This document shows, one piece after another, positions 10,292 through 63,459 of a stretch of DNA of 64,000 nt. Under the pieces are notes generated by a model. It was given only the letters and a program-made list of their open reading frames with translations. It was not told the DNA's origin and made no database searches. A program made the translations under genes and the position numbers. Location of the stretch: the NCBI RefSeq assembly GCF_035594125.1, contig NC_087192.1, positions 10,172,501-10,236,500 on the forward strand. Reading direction: 5' to 3'. Position 1 is the first letter of the stretch. Each line of letters begins with the position of its first letter. The DNA is from Scylla paramamosain (taxonomy: Eukaryota; Arthropoda; Malacostraca; Decapoda; Portunidae).

Positions 10292-11807
10292 AAAATACCA
10301 TTATGGATGATTACATTACTTCTCTTTACAGTGTAATTGGTATCTCCCAATGAGTTCATCTTCACAGTTCAGTATCACTCATCTCATTCAGTATCTTCCA
10401 CCTGGAAAAATTATTGTTGGGGCTGTTATGTGTGTGTGGTTGTGGGAGCACCTATCATTAGCTGTATTCAGGCAGAGTGAACTAAACCTTATCATTCCAT
10501 GCACAACTTATTTGTGTTTTTCTAAGTTATGATCAAAATGCCACATTTTGCTATGACATGATCCATAGCACACTTTCTTAGGACTGCTTTGTGAATATGG
10601 TCTCTGGGATTACTGACAGTAAACTGAGAAAGGATGGGAGAGTGTGACAAGAGGTAGACTGAATTAAGTTTTGGTTCATTAAGACAATGGAATAGCAATT
10701 GGACAAAACAGTTATAGATCTGAATGTAAATGATAGTTTTCTGAGGTAGACTGTAGAAAACTGAATTACAGAATATGGAAAGACCTCAGAGGTGTGTGTC
10801 TGTATTATGGAATTTGAAAAGGCCTCAGAAGTGTGTGTGTGTCTGTGCAGATAACATGTTAGAGAATATGCAGCCTAGTTAGCTGTCATGTAATGGGTGA
10901 GATTGATACATTAGTATGTATTTATTTATAGGGCTTTTCAAGATGGTGGATAAATTTGTATCTCATGCTGGTCAATATATGCTGTATCTCGTGATGTTCT
11001 CAAACTATCTAAGGGTTAGATACTTGCAATATCACCTTTTTGTAGAGGTGGAAAACTGGGACTATTATTGTGGTTTCGCACAAAGTGACTACTGGTTGCA
11101 TATAAAAAATTCATTTGTCAGTGTTTTATGCTTTATATAAGTTTCTTCATGCATTTTGCAGTGTTGAAATAATAAAGTTTAACTTTTTTTTTTCACAATC
11201 TAGCAGTGATAGAGAATTGGCCAATAAAAATTAAAGTGCAAGGCTGTAGAATAAGCATTGGTGAATAATCTTAAACATGGATGAAGGATGAATGAAGCAT
11301 GGCATGAGCTAGTGTAGTAACCCACTCTTTTAGGTGGGCAAAGAGATTACATAGCAGATCAAATTAAATAGGGTAGGAGCAGGAATATATTGTTTTGTAA
11401 ATATTCAAGTTACTATATATATATATGTAGATATAGAATCTTGAGGACATTTGTCTGTGGTTACCCATTGTGGGGAGTTCACTAGAAGAGTGCATTTTAT
11501 TTCATGGTAATGGATATTAACCAAAGAAACTCAAAGAAGACAGGTCACACTGGATATGTTTGTTCATCATTCATGGATATATGAGGTATGGTCCTTGTGC
11601 ATTTACAGGATGCCCTGCTAGGTTCATTTTATCTCTGCAAACTTGTTCTGATAAATCTTTCATGATTAGATACATTCATAGGGAAGGCATCATATTTTCA
11701 ACAGTGTTACACTTTCCCATCTGACCTGACAGTACAATATCTAGCTTCCTTTAAGAATGGTTTGATAGTTTTACAGTCATCTCATTTACATATTTTCTAC
11801 TTTGCAG
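10292..11807. other. No gene seen upstream of snf coding exon 1
   Basis: AT-rich non-coding DNA with scattered short GT runs (near 10,790 and 10,835) and a short (AT)n at 11,414-11,425. No confident promoter, exon or mobile element is visible. It is probably intron or 5' flank of the snf-like gene. Confidence 0.5.
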
Positions 11808-11825
11808 ATAAAACAGCTTGTCACA

Positions 11826-24564
<12,739 letters not shown>

Positions 24565-25228
24565 GATTCCAAGCTAACCTAATGTGAACTACTGCATCAA
24601 AACCTTATACCAACTTGTCTAGTTTTTTTCTGTGTAGATTTTTGTGTAATGAAGTATGATGTAAAGTCTTTTATAATTCTTGTTTTGAAGAAATGCATAT
24701 AAAAATTCACAATGGGAAGGTAAGTTATGGCAAGCAACACAGAGGAGGCAAGAAAACTTGTAACTTTACTCTTATGTATAGTCATCTTCAACTTGTACCT
24801 TGATTTTAACTGCATTTCAGGGCAGGTGAAACCTACCAACTCCTCATCCCTTCATCCTCAGCTCTCTTGCTCTTCTTGACCATCTTTCTATTCCCATATC
24901 TCTCTCTCTTTCCATTATAATGTATTCCTCCTGTAGGCATTAACAATCTTTTGCATGATATCAACATGAATCATGCAGCAGATTTATTCATCCTCTCCAG
25001 ATTTTTGTTTGAACACTTAAGTAACTGGTATGATTGTACAAAGGAATAATGATCTTATTCTTATATCTAAATGCTGGTTTAGTTCATTTCTGTATTTGAT
25101 AGTGGAAGAAATTTATATTTATTACCCGGAAAAGTTTGTGTACGTGTATGCAGATGAGTTGGTTAGGGTATTGAGGGCTGTTTTTCATAGCATTTAATTT
25201 TAAGGCTACAAATTGTGCAAATTTCTTA

Positions 25229-25234
25229 AATAAA
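25229..25234 (+). terminator. snf: Possible snf polyadenylation signal
   Basis: AATAAA about 665 bp after the snf stop codon, followed by an A-rich run and a T-rich region. It is the first clear consensus hexamer I see downstream. RNA data are lacking. Confidence 0.4.
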
Positions 25235-25247
25235 GAAAAAAATCACT

Positions 25248-25312
25248 ATTTATTTATTTATTTTATTTATTTATTTTATTTATTTATTTTATTTATTTTT
25301 TTTTTTTAAGGC
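25248..25312. repeat. (ATTT)n-type tandem repeat
   Basis: TATTTATTTATTTTATTT-type units with a higher-order 13-bp period, followed by a T-run, just past the candidate snf polyadenylation signal. Confidence 0.85.
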
Positions 25313-25406
25313 ATGAAAACTTAATGGGGACGAGCCTTTTGTGTACAGAATTTCAAAACAGTTAGAGTCATTGTTACCTTCCTGTGTGCTATCTTGTGTG
25401 TAAAAA

Positions 25407-25434
25407 AGTAACTAGTAAATATTTACTAGTTACT
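25407..25434. repeat. Perfect 28-bp palindrome
   Basis: The two 14-bp arms AGTAACTAGTAAAT and its complement ATTTACTAGTTACT meet with no spacer. A third partial copy (AACTAGTAAATATTT) follows within 15 bp. It lies in intergenic DNA. Confidence 0.9.
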
Positions 25435-26310
25435 AGGAACTAGTAAATATTTGTTAAGGAGTTAAGCAGGGTGGTCAGAAACTCTACAGCTAAGTTGGGA
25501 GAATATCAGTACTATATCCTTTTGCATAAATGTTGTTGTGATGACTAATAACTATTGGGGCAAAAATTCACTAAATATGTCATAACATAAATTAGCTTGT
25601 TTTTTAGACACACTTAGTACCTTAACACCTTTGTGTGTAAGTGCAACAATGATCTTCAACTTACCTGGTTGGTACTTACCTTTTCCTGTGTCAGGTCACT
25701 TATTAGGAGCGTCCATCTTACTACAATATCTACTTCACATTTCAACATTTCTGCAGTTTACCACATCTTTCTCTTGCTTTTGCTACTACAGCAGTGCTGA
25801 ATTAATTTATTTACTTGTAGATGCTGCTGCTGCCATACACATATCATCAGCATTTCATATAAAGTCCTAATTTTCCCTGGTGTGGCCAGCTGTGCTATGC
25901 CTGAGCTCCTTGGGTGTAATACAGTGGTCCATGAGGCTACATATACCTTTCTACAGGGGACTGACAGGGCTAAGAGTGTGAATGATATGTTCAAGACTGT
26001 GTGGTGATTTGTCTGGGCCACCCCATGTGAGATTTGCCAGCCTGGTATACAGACAAATAGTGTCCGATAAAGGTTATGGGAGAATGCTATCTGAAAAATG
26101 ACTAAAGGGAAGGTTAGTAAGGAGCAAAGAGGATTTAGGATTGGAAAAGAATGCATTTTAAAATTTTCCCATGAAAATTAAAGTAGAGGAGTATTTTAAA
26201 AAGGATTCAAAGTTATAAATTTTTGCCTCATGGACCTAGAAAAAGTATATATGGCCCATAAGAAAGCTCCAAGGAATCTTAAAATTTATGCTGCAGGAGG
26301 GAATTAAGAC

Positions 26311-26500
26311 TTGACTCAAGAGAGAGAACCACTTGTATGAAAATGGAAGCAAAGCTTGATTAGAGTTCTAAAGTAACTGAAAGAATTAGACTTCCCAAGA
26401 GAAATAACCACTTGTATGGAGACTGAAGGAAAGCTTGACTGGAGCTCTGAAGTAAATGAAAGAATTGACTTCTCAAGAGAGATTAACCACTTGAAGATAT
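26311..26500. repeat. ~79-bp imperfect tandem repeat (about 2.4 units)
   Basis: The pattern CAAGAGA..(A/T)AACCACTTG recurs near 26,317, 26,396 and 26,474 with similar intervening sequence (GAAAGCTTGA, GAGTTCT/GAGCTCT, AACTGAAAGAATT). There is no open frame through it. Confidence 0.75.
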
Positions 26501-26679
26501 AAGTAGAGCTTGAGTGAGGGTTCTGCTATAGAAGCAAGAGACATGTGATTTCCATGGTTGTTTAGTACTTTTATGAGTGGTTGAATTAGAGATAAATAAC
26601 AAATACTAAAAGGTTGAAACTTAATTGACCCATGTGGTGCTGGCCTTTTTAAAAATACCATGGCCTCTGCCCATGGTGC

Positions 26680-27295
26680 CAGCCAATTTTCATTTTTTTT
26701 TTATCCACAAAGAAAAATAAATAAATAAATAAATAAATACAGTGGAAAAATATGTAAAATGGGGTTTAGCAAAGTGAAACATAATTGAAATCCACATTAT
26801 AAGTTTCCTGGTGTGGGTCCGTGTAATGTGATGAATAGTGATGCCAGTGGTGATTGTGATGCCAGCAACTTGTGGCCACCACCAGTATTTAGGAATGGTG
26901 TTGTGTCACCTCGGTAATGGTACATCACCACAATGCCAATGTACATATGATTGGTAGGCTACTTGTAGTAAGTGAAGGAATGAGGGTTGGCAGTACATTA
27001 TTCACCTCACTGAACAATCAGTAGGCTAATTGCAATTCACATGTGATTGACTTTTTTTTTATTCATAAACAGTACTGAATCACTTTAGAAGTGAAAAAGT
27101 GTGCAGTATTCTCTGAAGCAGTGCTCCAGGCACAACCCTACTGTACATCAAACTCATTACTCTGAAGTTGTGAGTTGGTGCACTTCCAAGGGCATCTTGT
27201 CATGTGGCTACCTACATATCCACAGGCTAGAGTAAGGTTTGGAATATACACAGTGTATTTTGTCAACAAGTAAAGTCTAGACTTTTTTAAAGATA
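26680..27295. other. No gene seen
   Basis: Intergenic DNA with a short (AAAT)n run near 26,716-26,740 and a T-run near 27,052. No coding or transposon signal recognised. Confidence 0.5.
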
Positions 27296-27375
27296 CTGCC
27301 ATAAATTTATGGCATTGGCACTGAGCGTGGGTATGTGAGACGCCGTAAATTTATGGCGTTGGCATTGGGCAGGTT
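27296..27375. repeat. Two adjacent imperfect dyads around a TAAATTTA core
   Basis: TGCCATAAATTTATGGCA (27,297-27,314) is a perfect palindrome and is followed about 40 bp later by the related CGCCGTAAATTTATGGCG, each continuing ..TTGGCA(C/T)TG. The second is followed by GGGCAGGTTAA. This could be the subterminal region of a DNA transposon end; the opposite end was not found. Confidence 0.6.
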
Positions 27376-27863
27376 AAGTGGGATGGACTGTAATGGCATG
27401 TCTACCTGTAAATAATACTGTGTTGTTTCAAGAGTGTTGAAAGAAACTGTAGAGTGGTGGATTAATTCTACAGTACAGATGAGATGAAAACTAAAGGTGA
27501 ATTGTGGGAAAAGTAAGATGACTTTTGAAGTAAAGCAGAGGTGTGAATCTAAGTGCAGCTTATAAGGTGAGTGTGCCAGCAATAAGAGTGTGTGAGGTGG
27601 TTATGAGAGGAGAGAAAATGGAAAAGGGGAAAAAAAATTAATTATATTAGGACAGTCTTATGTAATAAAAGTGAGAGATAAAAAATTGAGACGGCTGTGA
27701 AAAGTTAATGTGTTATAGGATCACTTGCAAGGGAAAAGGGAGAAGTGTGTATAGTATGGATATAAAGAAAGTTTAAGGATTTCTCCTAATGCTTATGTAT
27801 GAATCTGAAATAATATGGAATAGGCCAAAGCAATTGAGACTGCTATGGAAATAGGTTATCTAA

Positions 27864-28699
27864 GGCCCAGTTCTCACTAGTCTGTTTTTATGGATTCTGT
27901 CTCCATTCACTGTCCAACAATGACGTCCCAAAAATGGAGTCTGTACTGAACAGAGGAGTTGGCCACTATTTCTGTATCCATGTCATGTTTGTCAACATGG
28001 CCACATAAAGAAGACACCTCCTCGATAAGGAATTTGAATACTTTTTGCCACCTTGCTGCTCACACCTGACAAAGAGCGGCCAGTGAAAGTAGAGAAGAGT
28101 GTCATTTATAGAAGAGTAAAGAAATATAAGTAACTACAAGCTAGTGAATCCTACAAGGCACAATGGGGGCAGTAGTGTCTGCTGTGTCAATGCACTGTGT
28201 GGTGGAGAGGGAGGCTATACTAGTATTTGTCAGCTGTCTGGTTGTCAATTATTAATACTGTCATTACCATAGCTGCTGAGTGAGGCTTGTTGCATTTCTG
28301 TAGTTTGTTGGGGTGAAACCTGTCCAGTCCATCCTTGTGCTTGTGTTTGCAGTGTTGCCACACCTCACACTGGGACCCCAGTCGCTCTTTTCCACGAAGT
28401 GTAAAAATGTTAAATTTACAGTACAGCATTGTTACTTTACAAAGCTGTAATTCAATACTGTTTTTCATGTACTTGACTACCATATCCAGAACATTCAAAA
28501 TATCAGTACATGCAACACTGCCCATCTCTCCGTTCAAAGTTAAACTTGGTTCCTCTCTTCCACTCGATGATGTCTGTTCAAGCGGAGGCAGAAATGGAAC
28601 CCAGTTCCCACTACAGTTGCTCAAATGGAAACAGTGGTGACATCATTGTTGGATGGTGTATGGAAATGGAATCACTAAAAAGATAGTGTAAACTGGGCC
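27864..28699. mobile_element. PIF/Harbinger-like MITE with TAA duplication
   Basis: An 836-bp element whose ends are GGCCCAGTTCTCACTA... and ...TAGTGTAAACTGGGCC. The inverted repeat GGCCCAGTT is perfect over 9 bp and imperfect further in. It is flanked by TAA at 27,861-27,863 and 28,700-28,702, the 3-bp (TWA) duplication typical of PIF/Harbinger insertion. A minus-strand open stretch (28,624-28,220, 134 codons) inside has no recognised domain and may be the worn remains of an element protein. Confidence 0.75.
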
Positions 28700-28702
28700 T
28701 AA

Positions 28703-31560
28703 GAGGGACATGATGAGTAATAAGGAGGATAAAAGTAATAGTATTAAAGATGTGAAACTGAAAAAAGTTCTCTGAGCTAGGTAGTAGTTAGCAAAAACCA
28801 GTTACAATGCAATTAGAATAAATGGAGAGTGCAAGAGAACAACAGTCAAAGAAAAAAATAAGGTAGAGTTGATGTACTCAGATTAAGTGAAATACAGTAA
28901 GCTTGTTGGCCAAGGGATAATTGGGGATGATGGTATAGGTGAGCATAATGGACAGCTGGCCTAGATAGAGATTGGTTTGATGAAAACTGTATTCAGAACT
29001 GAAAAGATGCTAAAAAGAGTTTGAAGAAAAAGGAAAGTAACAGGCAATATGAATACTGAGGTAGTCAAATAAATATTATATGGAGGGGTTGATGAATAGG
29101 GAGTAACATGAATAGTAATAGCTTAATGATCGGAGCTGAATGGAGATTTAAAGTTATGCAATGTATGCTGTATAAAATGATGTGTACAAGAAAGGGGCAG
29201 TGGAAAAAGTAGCTAAGGATATTGATGATATCGCTGATGCTAAGAAAATTGAGTGGTTTGGAAAATCAGACCATTACAATTATTGTATTCATGAAAAGAT
29301 GCATAAAAATAGGCTTCAAAGCAAATAAAGTAAGAAATACTTAAACTGCCACATAGAAAATTGCATAAACCTGTAAAAAGGTAGTATGAGCAATGATTAA
29401 TGAATTAAATGGAGCATCAGAAATTGTAAAGAAGGAATATGTGGAGGATGTAACCAAGCTATTATCAGAAATAATTACATTTTGTTAATGAGTAGGCAGT
29501 TAGTAGATTTTCAGGCCAGCAATCCCACATGAAGTGGCTCAGAAAAAGCACCATACCCTCACACACATCATTCACACTCTTACCCTGTCACGCCCCAGTG
29601 GAAAGGGATAGTCTCATGGACCACTGCATTGCACTCCAGGAGCACAGGAGTAGCACAGCTGGCCACACATATCCATTGCAAGGCCTGACAACATACACTA
29701 GTCCACCCCTATCCCTTCATAACAATTATGAAGATGTAGTTGGCAAATAATTTAAATAATCTGTGAAAATAAGAAGGGCTCCAGTCACTGCATCATCAAC
29801 TATTGTAATGAGTGGAAGGTACATATAAACCTTCACAAGAGCTCAATGATACTTGTAAAATTAACCATATCATTTATGTTCCCATGCATCAACAATTACC
29901 AATCAGTCTAACCACATCACTAACAGGAGAGGTAGAAATAAAGTGAGGCAGACAGGTGACTAGCAGTGAGCAGTGCTAATGGGGTAGTTTGGTAAACTAG
30001 TGAGTGTAACCAGGTAGCAGCACCAGACATGTTCCCTTCTCACACATAGGAGTAATATCAAATATGCATACAGTGTCATTCTATATGCATAAAGATACAA
30101 TGAGCTTATATAATATACTTTTCTACACAATTCCTTCTAAGTCGTAACACAGGTAAAATTGATCTATACTCATGAACAAAAGTATTTAAGTTGATTTTCT
30201 AGTTAACTGGCATTTAGATTTATTTGGTCACCTTCAGATTTCCAAAAAAAGTACACCACTGATCAGAAGTTTATTAATACAAAATGACAATAAAAATTAA
30301 GACGTGTCTATGCCACTTAAAGCTCCAAATTACATAGATCAACTTCCTAGTATGTGGAAACAACAATTTTAATTGAAAATAGACAACTCGAGTGTCCTGG
30401 CAAAAGTAATGCTGTATATCTAACCAAAACAAACATCTGACTGGCCCACCTTAGTTGAAGTTAACAAACATGTGATTGGACAACCAGTTAATCCCTGCTG
30501 CAGTGTCCATGCCACTACTCTATGAACCTGTATTCCTCTCCCATTACACCAGAGAGATGTTTGTTTTGGTGATCAATTACTTTGCCATGTTGCTTGCTTC
30601 ATGAAAAAGATGCTAAAATCCTCATGAAAATAATTATATCCATATATTACAATGTTACTGAATATGTTGTGTCATACTATATAGCAGTCTTATTTTTTAT
30701 CTTTTTTCATTATCCAAATCAATAAATTTTAGACTTGTAATATGCCATATTTAAAATATTGATAACAGTATTACTAAATAATCATGAAAAATATTTATAT
30801 TTTGACCAACTCAAAAGTATCCATACAAGATGTATAAAAGTTGATGCATAATTTCAAAAGTACTGTAATGATCAATGTTCTATGCATTTGTATGCACATG
30901 AGATTTACAATAACAACACTTTAGCTCATGTCACTAAGGGATATGCAGTAGAGACATCTTGTTGGATTAGTGCCGAAAACTCCCCCACTGAAATGCCCCC
31001 ACCAACCAACCTCTTTCATGAGTGGTAAAACAAACCATTTCTTACATCAATTAAATTATTTTTAATTCAGGAAAATAGGAGGCACATTGAAGGGACAACC
31101 TTTAAGAGTAGTGCTTTAGGAATCATTTGAAAGATTCCTTGGTAGAGCTGAGCAGTACTTCAATACATTTCTGTATTTAGAACAGTATTGTATACATTGT
31201 TTTAATTCAAATGCAGTATTCAAAGAATTAATGAGCATTTGAATATAATGAATTTTAATGTTAAAAATACATAAAAAACATTTTTTTTATATATCAGTTA
31301 ATTTGGCCATAATCCTTCCCAACTATTTGGCAGCAATGAATGGTGGAAATGGGAGCAGCATGTCCACTCTCTGGGATTTTTCCCCATGATCTTGGAATCC
31401 TGGTCATTACCTTGTGATATTAGGAATTTATAGTAAATGGCAAAAATATGCATTAGCAGAATTAAAATGGAAGTGATATATTTAGCATTTAAATAAGAGT
31501 GTGAAATGTGTTCAGTATTCAAATATGCCTTAGACACTTTTTCTTGAGAAAAAATAATAA
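28703..31560. other. Intergenic region, no gene seen
   Basis: AT-rich DNA without long frames of ordinary composition. Some stretches (28,970-29,500) are purine-rich on the + strand and resemble a badly worn retroelement, but I cannot name it. Confidence 0.45.
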
Positions 31561-31689
31561 TAATAATAATAATTACCCTGCATTTAATGTGACCACAGTA
31601 CAGATGCCTAGGCCTGTAAGCCTATGCCTATAGGTGTGGAACTGAAGCAGTAATACACAATGCACAAATATTGTTACTAATAATAAAAT

Positions 31690-33206
<1,517 letters not shown>

Positions 33207-33702
33207 TACATTTTTCCCATGTATGGGTATTTAGTATCTACATACATTCAGTGTATTCAGTGCCCAACTCTACTCATGGCCAGATTGAGTTTAACTCAAT
33301 ACCTTTACAGTGTCCCCTCAACATACCATTATTGCATAAGTTAAACTTTTTATCACTATATTCCTTGAGTGAGTTGACAACACCAACCCAACTACTAGTA
33401 ATACCAGCAGACAATTTCTTCTATATTGTACACTTCTTATAAAACCTATCCTGGACGGACTTATGTGAACTCTTAGATTCCTAAGCAGATCTCATGAGTT
33501 CTTCACTGGCTTTGTTTTGGAAAATGGGAATGAAACTGATGTATCACAGAACTTTTGTAACTTGTTTACATCTCTAGGAGTTGGTTTATCTTGGTATATT
33601 TGGCAAAAGTCCTCTATTTTTCCTGCTTTTACATGCTCTTCAATTCAATAATTCAAAACATAGTTCTATGACTTAATCAGATGCCAATTTATTTTTATTA
33701 TG

Positions 33703-33723
33703 TAGGAGGAACACCAGCCAAGG

Positions 33724-33762
<39 letters not shown>

Positions 33763-35130
33763 ATTGAGGCACTAGTCTCCATACACAGTTGAAAGCATTA
33801 ATCAGAAATACAGGATAAGTGTGTTGAAACCTCTCTCTTGAAAGAGTTCAGTCATAGGAGATGGAAATACAGAAGCAGGCAGAGAGTTCCAAGTTCCAGA
33901 GTTTACCAGAGAAAGGGATCAATGATTGAGAATACTGGTGAACTCTTGCTTTAGAGAGGTGGACAGAATAGGGGTGAGGGAAAGAGGAAAGTCTTGTGCA
34001 GTGAGACCGCGGGAGGAGGGGAAGCATGCAATTAGCAAGATCAGAAGAGCAATCGGCATGAAAATAGTGACAGAAGATAGCACGAGATGCAGCAATGCGG
34101 TGATGAGAAAGCAGCTGAAGACAGTCAGTTAGAGGAGAGGAGTTGATAAGATGAAAAGCTTATGATTCCACCCTGTCTAAAAGAATGGTATGAGTGGAAT
34201 CCCTCCTCCACCAAACATGTAAAGCATGCTCCATACATGGACAGATAAGGCCTCTGTACAGAGTTAGCAGTTGGGGAGGGGGGAAGAGAAAAACTGGCAG
34301 AGGCAGCTCAGAACACCTATCTTTACAGAAGCTGTTTTAGCTAGAGATGAGATGTGAAGTTTCCAGTTCAGTTTATAAGTAAAGGACAGACTGAGGATGT
34401 TCAGTGTAGGAGGAGGACAGCTGAGTGTCATTGAAGAAGAGTGGTAGTCTGAAAGGTTGTGTCAAGTTGATAGATGGAGGAAATGAGTTTCTGAAGCATT
34501 GAACAATACCAAGTTTGCTCTGCCCCAATCAGAAATTTTAGAGAGATATGAAGTCAGGCATTCTGTGGTTTCTCCGCATGAGCTGTGTACTTCCTAAAGG
34601 GTTGGACATCAATGAAAAGATGTGGAAAAGTGGAGGGTGGTATCATCAGCGTAGGAGTGGATAGGACAAGAAGTTTGGTTTACAAGATCATTGATGAATA
34701 ACAGGAAGAGAGTGGACGACAGGACAGAACCCTGAGGAACACCACTGTTAACTGATTTAGCTGAAGAACAGTGACCATCTACCACAGCAGCAACAGAACT
34801 GTCAAAATGGAAACTTGAGATGAAGTTGCTGAGACAATGATAGAAGCTGTAGGAGGATAGTTTGGAAATCAAAGCTTTGTGCCAGACTCTATCAAAAGCT
34901 TTTGATATGTCCAAGGCAACAGCAAAAGTTTCACCAAATTCTCTAGAAGAGGATGACCAAGACTCAGTAAGGAAAGCCAGAAGATCACCAGTAGAGCGGT
35001 CTTGACAGAACCCATACTGGCGATCAGATAGAAAATTGTGAAGTGACAGATGTGAATCTTCCTGTTGAGGATAGATTAAAAACTTTAGATGGGCAAGAAA
35101 TTAAAGCAATAGGAAAGTAGTTTGAGGGAA
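33703..35130 (-). mobile_element. LINE-A copy 7
   Basis: On the minus strand, from a truncated 5' edge at about 35,130 (within the NYCPIALIS.. region), through MDISKAFDRVWHKALISKLS, GVPQGSVLSSTLFLLFIND and an intact catalytic YADDTT, to the RT tail and 3' UTR. Within the 3' UTR an A-run on the + strand has grown to about 34 bases (33,726-33,759). The 101-codon open stretch around the YADD box makes this one of the less damaged RT cores. It lies immediately downstream of BBS7 in the same orientation. Confidence 0.87.
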
Positions 35131-35133
35131 GTA

Positions 35134-35139
35134 TTTATT
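35134..35139 (-). terminator. BBS7: Possible BBS7 polyadenylation signal
   Basis: TTTATT on the + strand, i.e. AATAAA on the minus strand, about 220 nt past the BBS7 stop codon and within a few bases of the LINE-A copy 7 junction. No transcript data are available. Confidence 0.4.
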
Positions 35140-35360
35140 TATGTGGTGAAGGGATTTACTACTTTTACTTGAAAAAAAGTGATCATGTAAAACTTGTAAA
35201 AATAGATGCACATGTAAAAAATGGGAATAATTTTGATTCAGTAAGAACTAGTGAGTCACCAGTCATAAATGCTATAGAACTCATGAGACCACTCTGTGCC
35301 CTTGTATCAAAAGGTGCTTCATACAACAAAAAAGATTTAACCATACACAAGTTATTCCCT

Positions 35361-61612
<26,252 letters not shown>

Positions 61613-62755
61613 CTGGAAATAAAAATATATAAAATAAGTAATCACAGACATTTCTTGAACATACATGTTGAAACCAGACAGGACATAGAGTAACTATGCT
61701 TCAGAGTGGAATCTGCTTCAAGGTCAAGCATACAAAAGTTATAGTGTTCTATTATGCAAACCAGATTATTTGTTACTCATATTTTTCTATAGGGGCATTA
61801 AATGACTCCTTAAATGTGCATGAGTGAGAAGAATGACTATCCACAGATCAAAATTAATATGTGGAGATACATGATAAGGTTCATCCATCTTTCTCAGAAT
61901 GACCTGACTAGATATGGAAAACCCTCCAGTCAAAACCCTGTCACCACATGTCACCACACATGTACTCATAACCAATCTCTATTCACTTTCCTTACTCTAC
62001 AGATATTCATTCAACAAAAGCTCTCTTTTCACTGGCCATCCATGACATTCATGGTCTTCCCATTAGCTTTATACATCACATCAGATCTGTAGCTGTACAT
62101 GAACAGAGAGCCATTAACCCATTCCTCTATTCACATTAACACTTTAATAATCACCTAACTTGTAAAATTTCAAAATTGTTCACGAACCCATCCTATCATA
62201 TCTGCCATATGCTTTCTTTACATTCACTAATGGCCTTTTGTCAAATGCCTTTCACACACCTGTCTTCCAGAGAATACCTGATTTATGCATCATCCTCTTC
62301 CAAATTAGAAATCAGTACCTGTGCACTCTTGTCCTGGTTCAGACATAGCCACATTGTGTCCACCAGTCAAGTCTTGGGTGGCCTCAGACCCAGACTTAGC
62401 GGCATACTGCTCTGTCCTTTGTATTACAGCATTTCTTTTAATTTATTTCAATATACTGCAGCAGTTTTACAACAACATGTTTCCTTGGCAACCCCTGGAG
62501 AACTATGATTACCTATAACAATTATTATTCAACTAGAACACTCTTATTCATCTTAATAAATTCTTTACCATACATCTTACAACATCCAGTAGACTTATGT
62601 CCAAAACCAATAATAAATTAGTACATATGCAAAGGTAGTACAATCATCTTTATACATTGGAATCAGGCATATATTTGTTCAATCAATCACTACCACACTG
62701 CTCATGAAACACACATAATAATCACTCAACAATAATTAGTTTGCTGCCCTTCACA
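61613..62755. other. BBS7 intron, no gene seen
   Basis: No further BBS7 exon was recognisable upstream (to the right) of 61,612 within the window. The sequence is pyrimidine-rich on the + strand with no clear frames. Confidence 0.5.
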
Positions 62756-62759
62756 CATT

Positions 62760-63200
62760 CTACTACAAATATGTCCAAGCTCACTTGCTATCATCCTCTT
62801 TTTAGGTCTACAACTTATTGATTCTCCAAAGACATTAATTTCTTGCTTCACTTCAACTGCAACAATGTCAGGCTTCCCATCTTCCTCTAAATTCAACAAT
62901 CCCTCAAAATATTTTACCCATCTCTTCCCAACAGCAATCTACCATCCTTTGCACTCATGTTCTATTCTTTCTCACATATTCTCTTTTCCATCCTTTTCAC
63001 CTCACTCCAAAATAATTTCCTATTCACTTGGAAGCTTTTCATGAGCCTCCTAATCCACTCTCATTTGAACTTATGTCTGCATCACACATTACCCTTTTTG
63101 CTCAGTTTTTTTCTCTCTACATCTCTACATCTATACTTAATATACATACATGGCTTTTTTTCAATTTTAGCCACACACTTATTTCTCCACTACACCATTC
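62760..63200 (-). mobile_element. RTE-like LINE fragment, region before the RT
   Basis: Minus-strand pieces read MKSFQVNRKLFWSEVKRMG-like, then KYFEGLLNLEEDGKPDIVAV and EVKQEINVFGES, the linker between endonuclease and RT in RTE-type elements. Stops and frameshifts are frequent. It may belong to the same family as the RT tail at 19.9-21.0 kb, but the two regions do not overlap, so I cannot show this. Confidence 0.55.
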
Positions 63201-63228
63201 ATTTCCCTCCCTCAGCCCATCATCTAAA

Positions 63229-63330
63229 ATAGTGGTTCTTAACCTCTGGGTCATGACCAAAAGTTGGGTCGCCAAGGATATGCACACAATTTTTTCCCCA
63301 ATATACCTATTCAAAATGTTATTAAAGTAT
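63229..63330. mobile_element. Possible hAT-type terminal fragment
   Basis: TAGTGGTTCTTAACCTCTGG followed by GTCATGACC resembles the widespread hAT terminus (C/T)AGTGGTTCTTAACC..GGGTC. The opposite end was not found in the remaining 700 bp. Confidence 0.4.
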
Positions 63331-63459
63331 TAATCCTGTGTATAGAATACCTAAGTCATTAACATCTAAGGCTAAGAAAATCACAGAGATATAGACAATT
63401 TAATTGAGGTGAAAAAAAAAGCCTATATCTGCTTTTGCCTTTTAAATCTAATTTGAATT

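Noticed and set aside
29529..29750. 73-codon + strand frame
   Set aside because: No recognised domain, no splice sites, composition not distinguishable from chance in this region.
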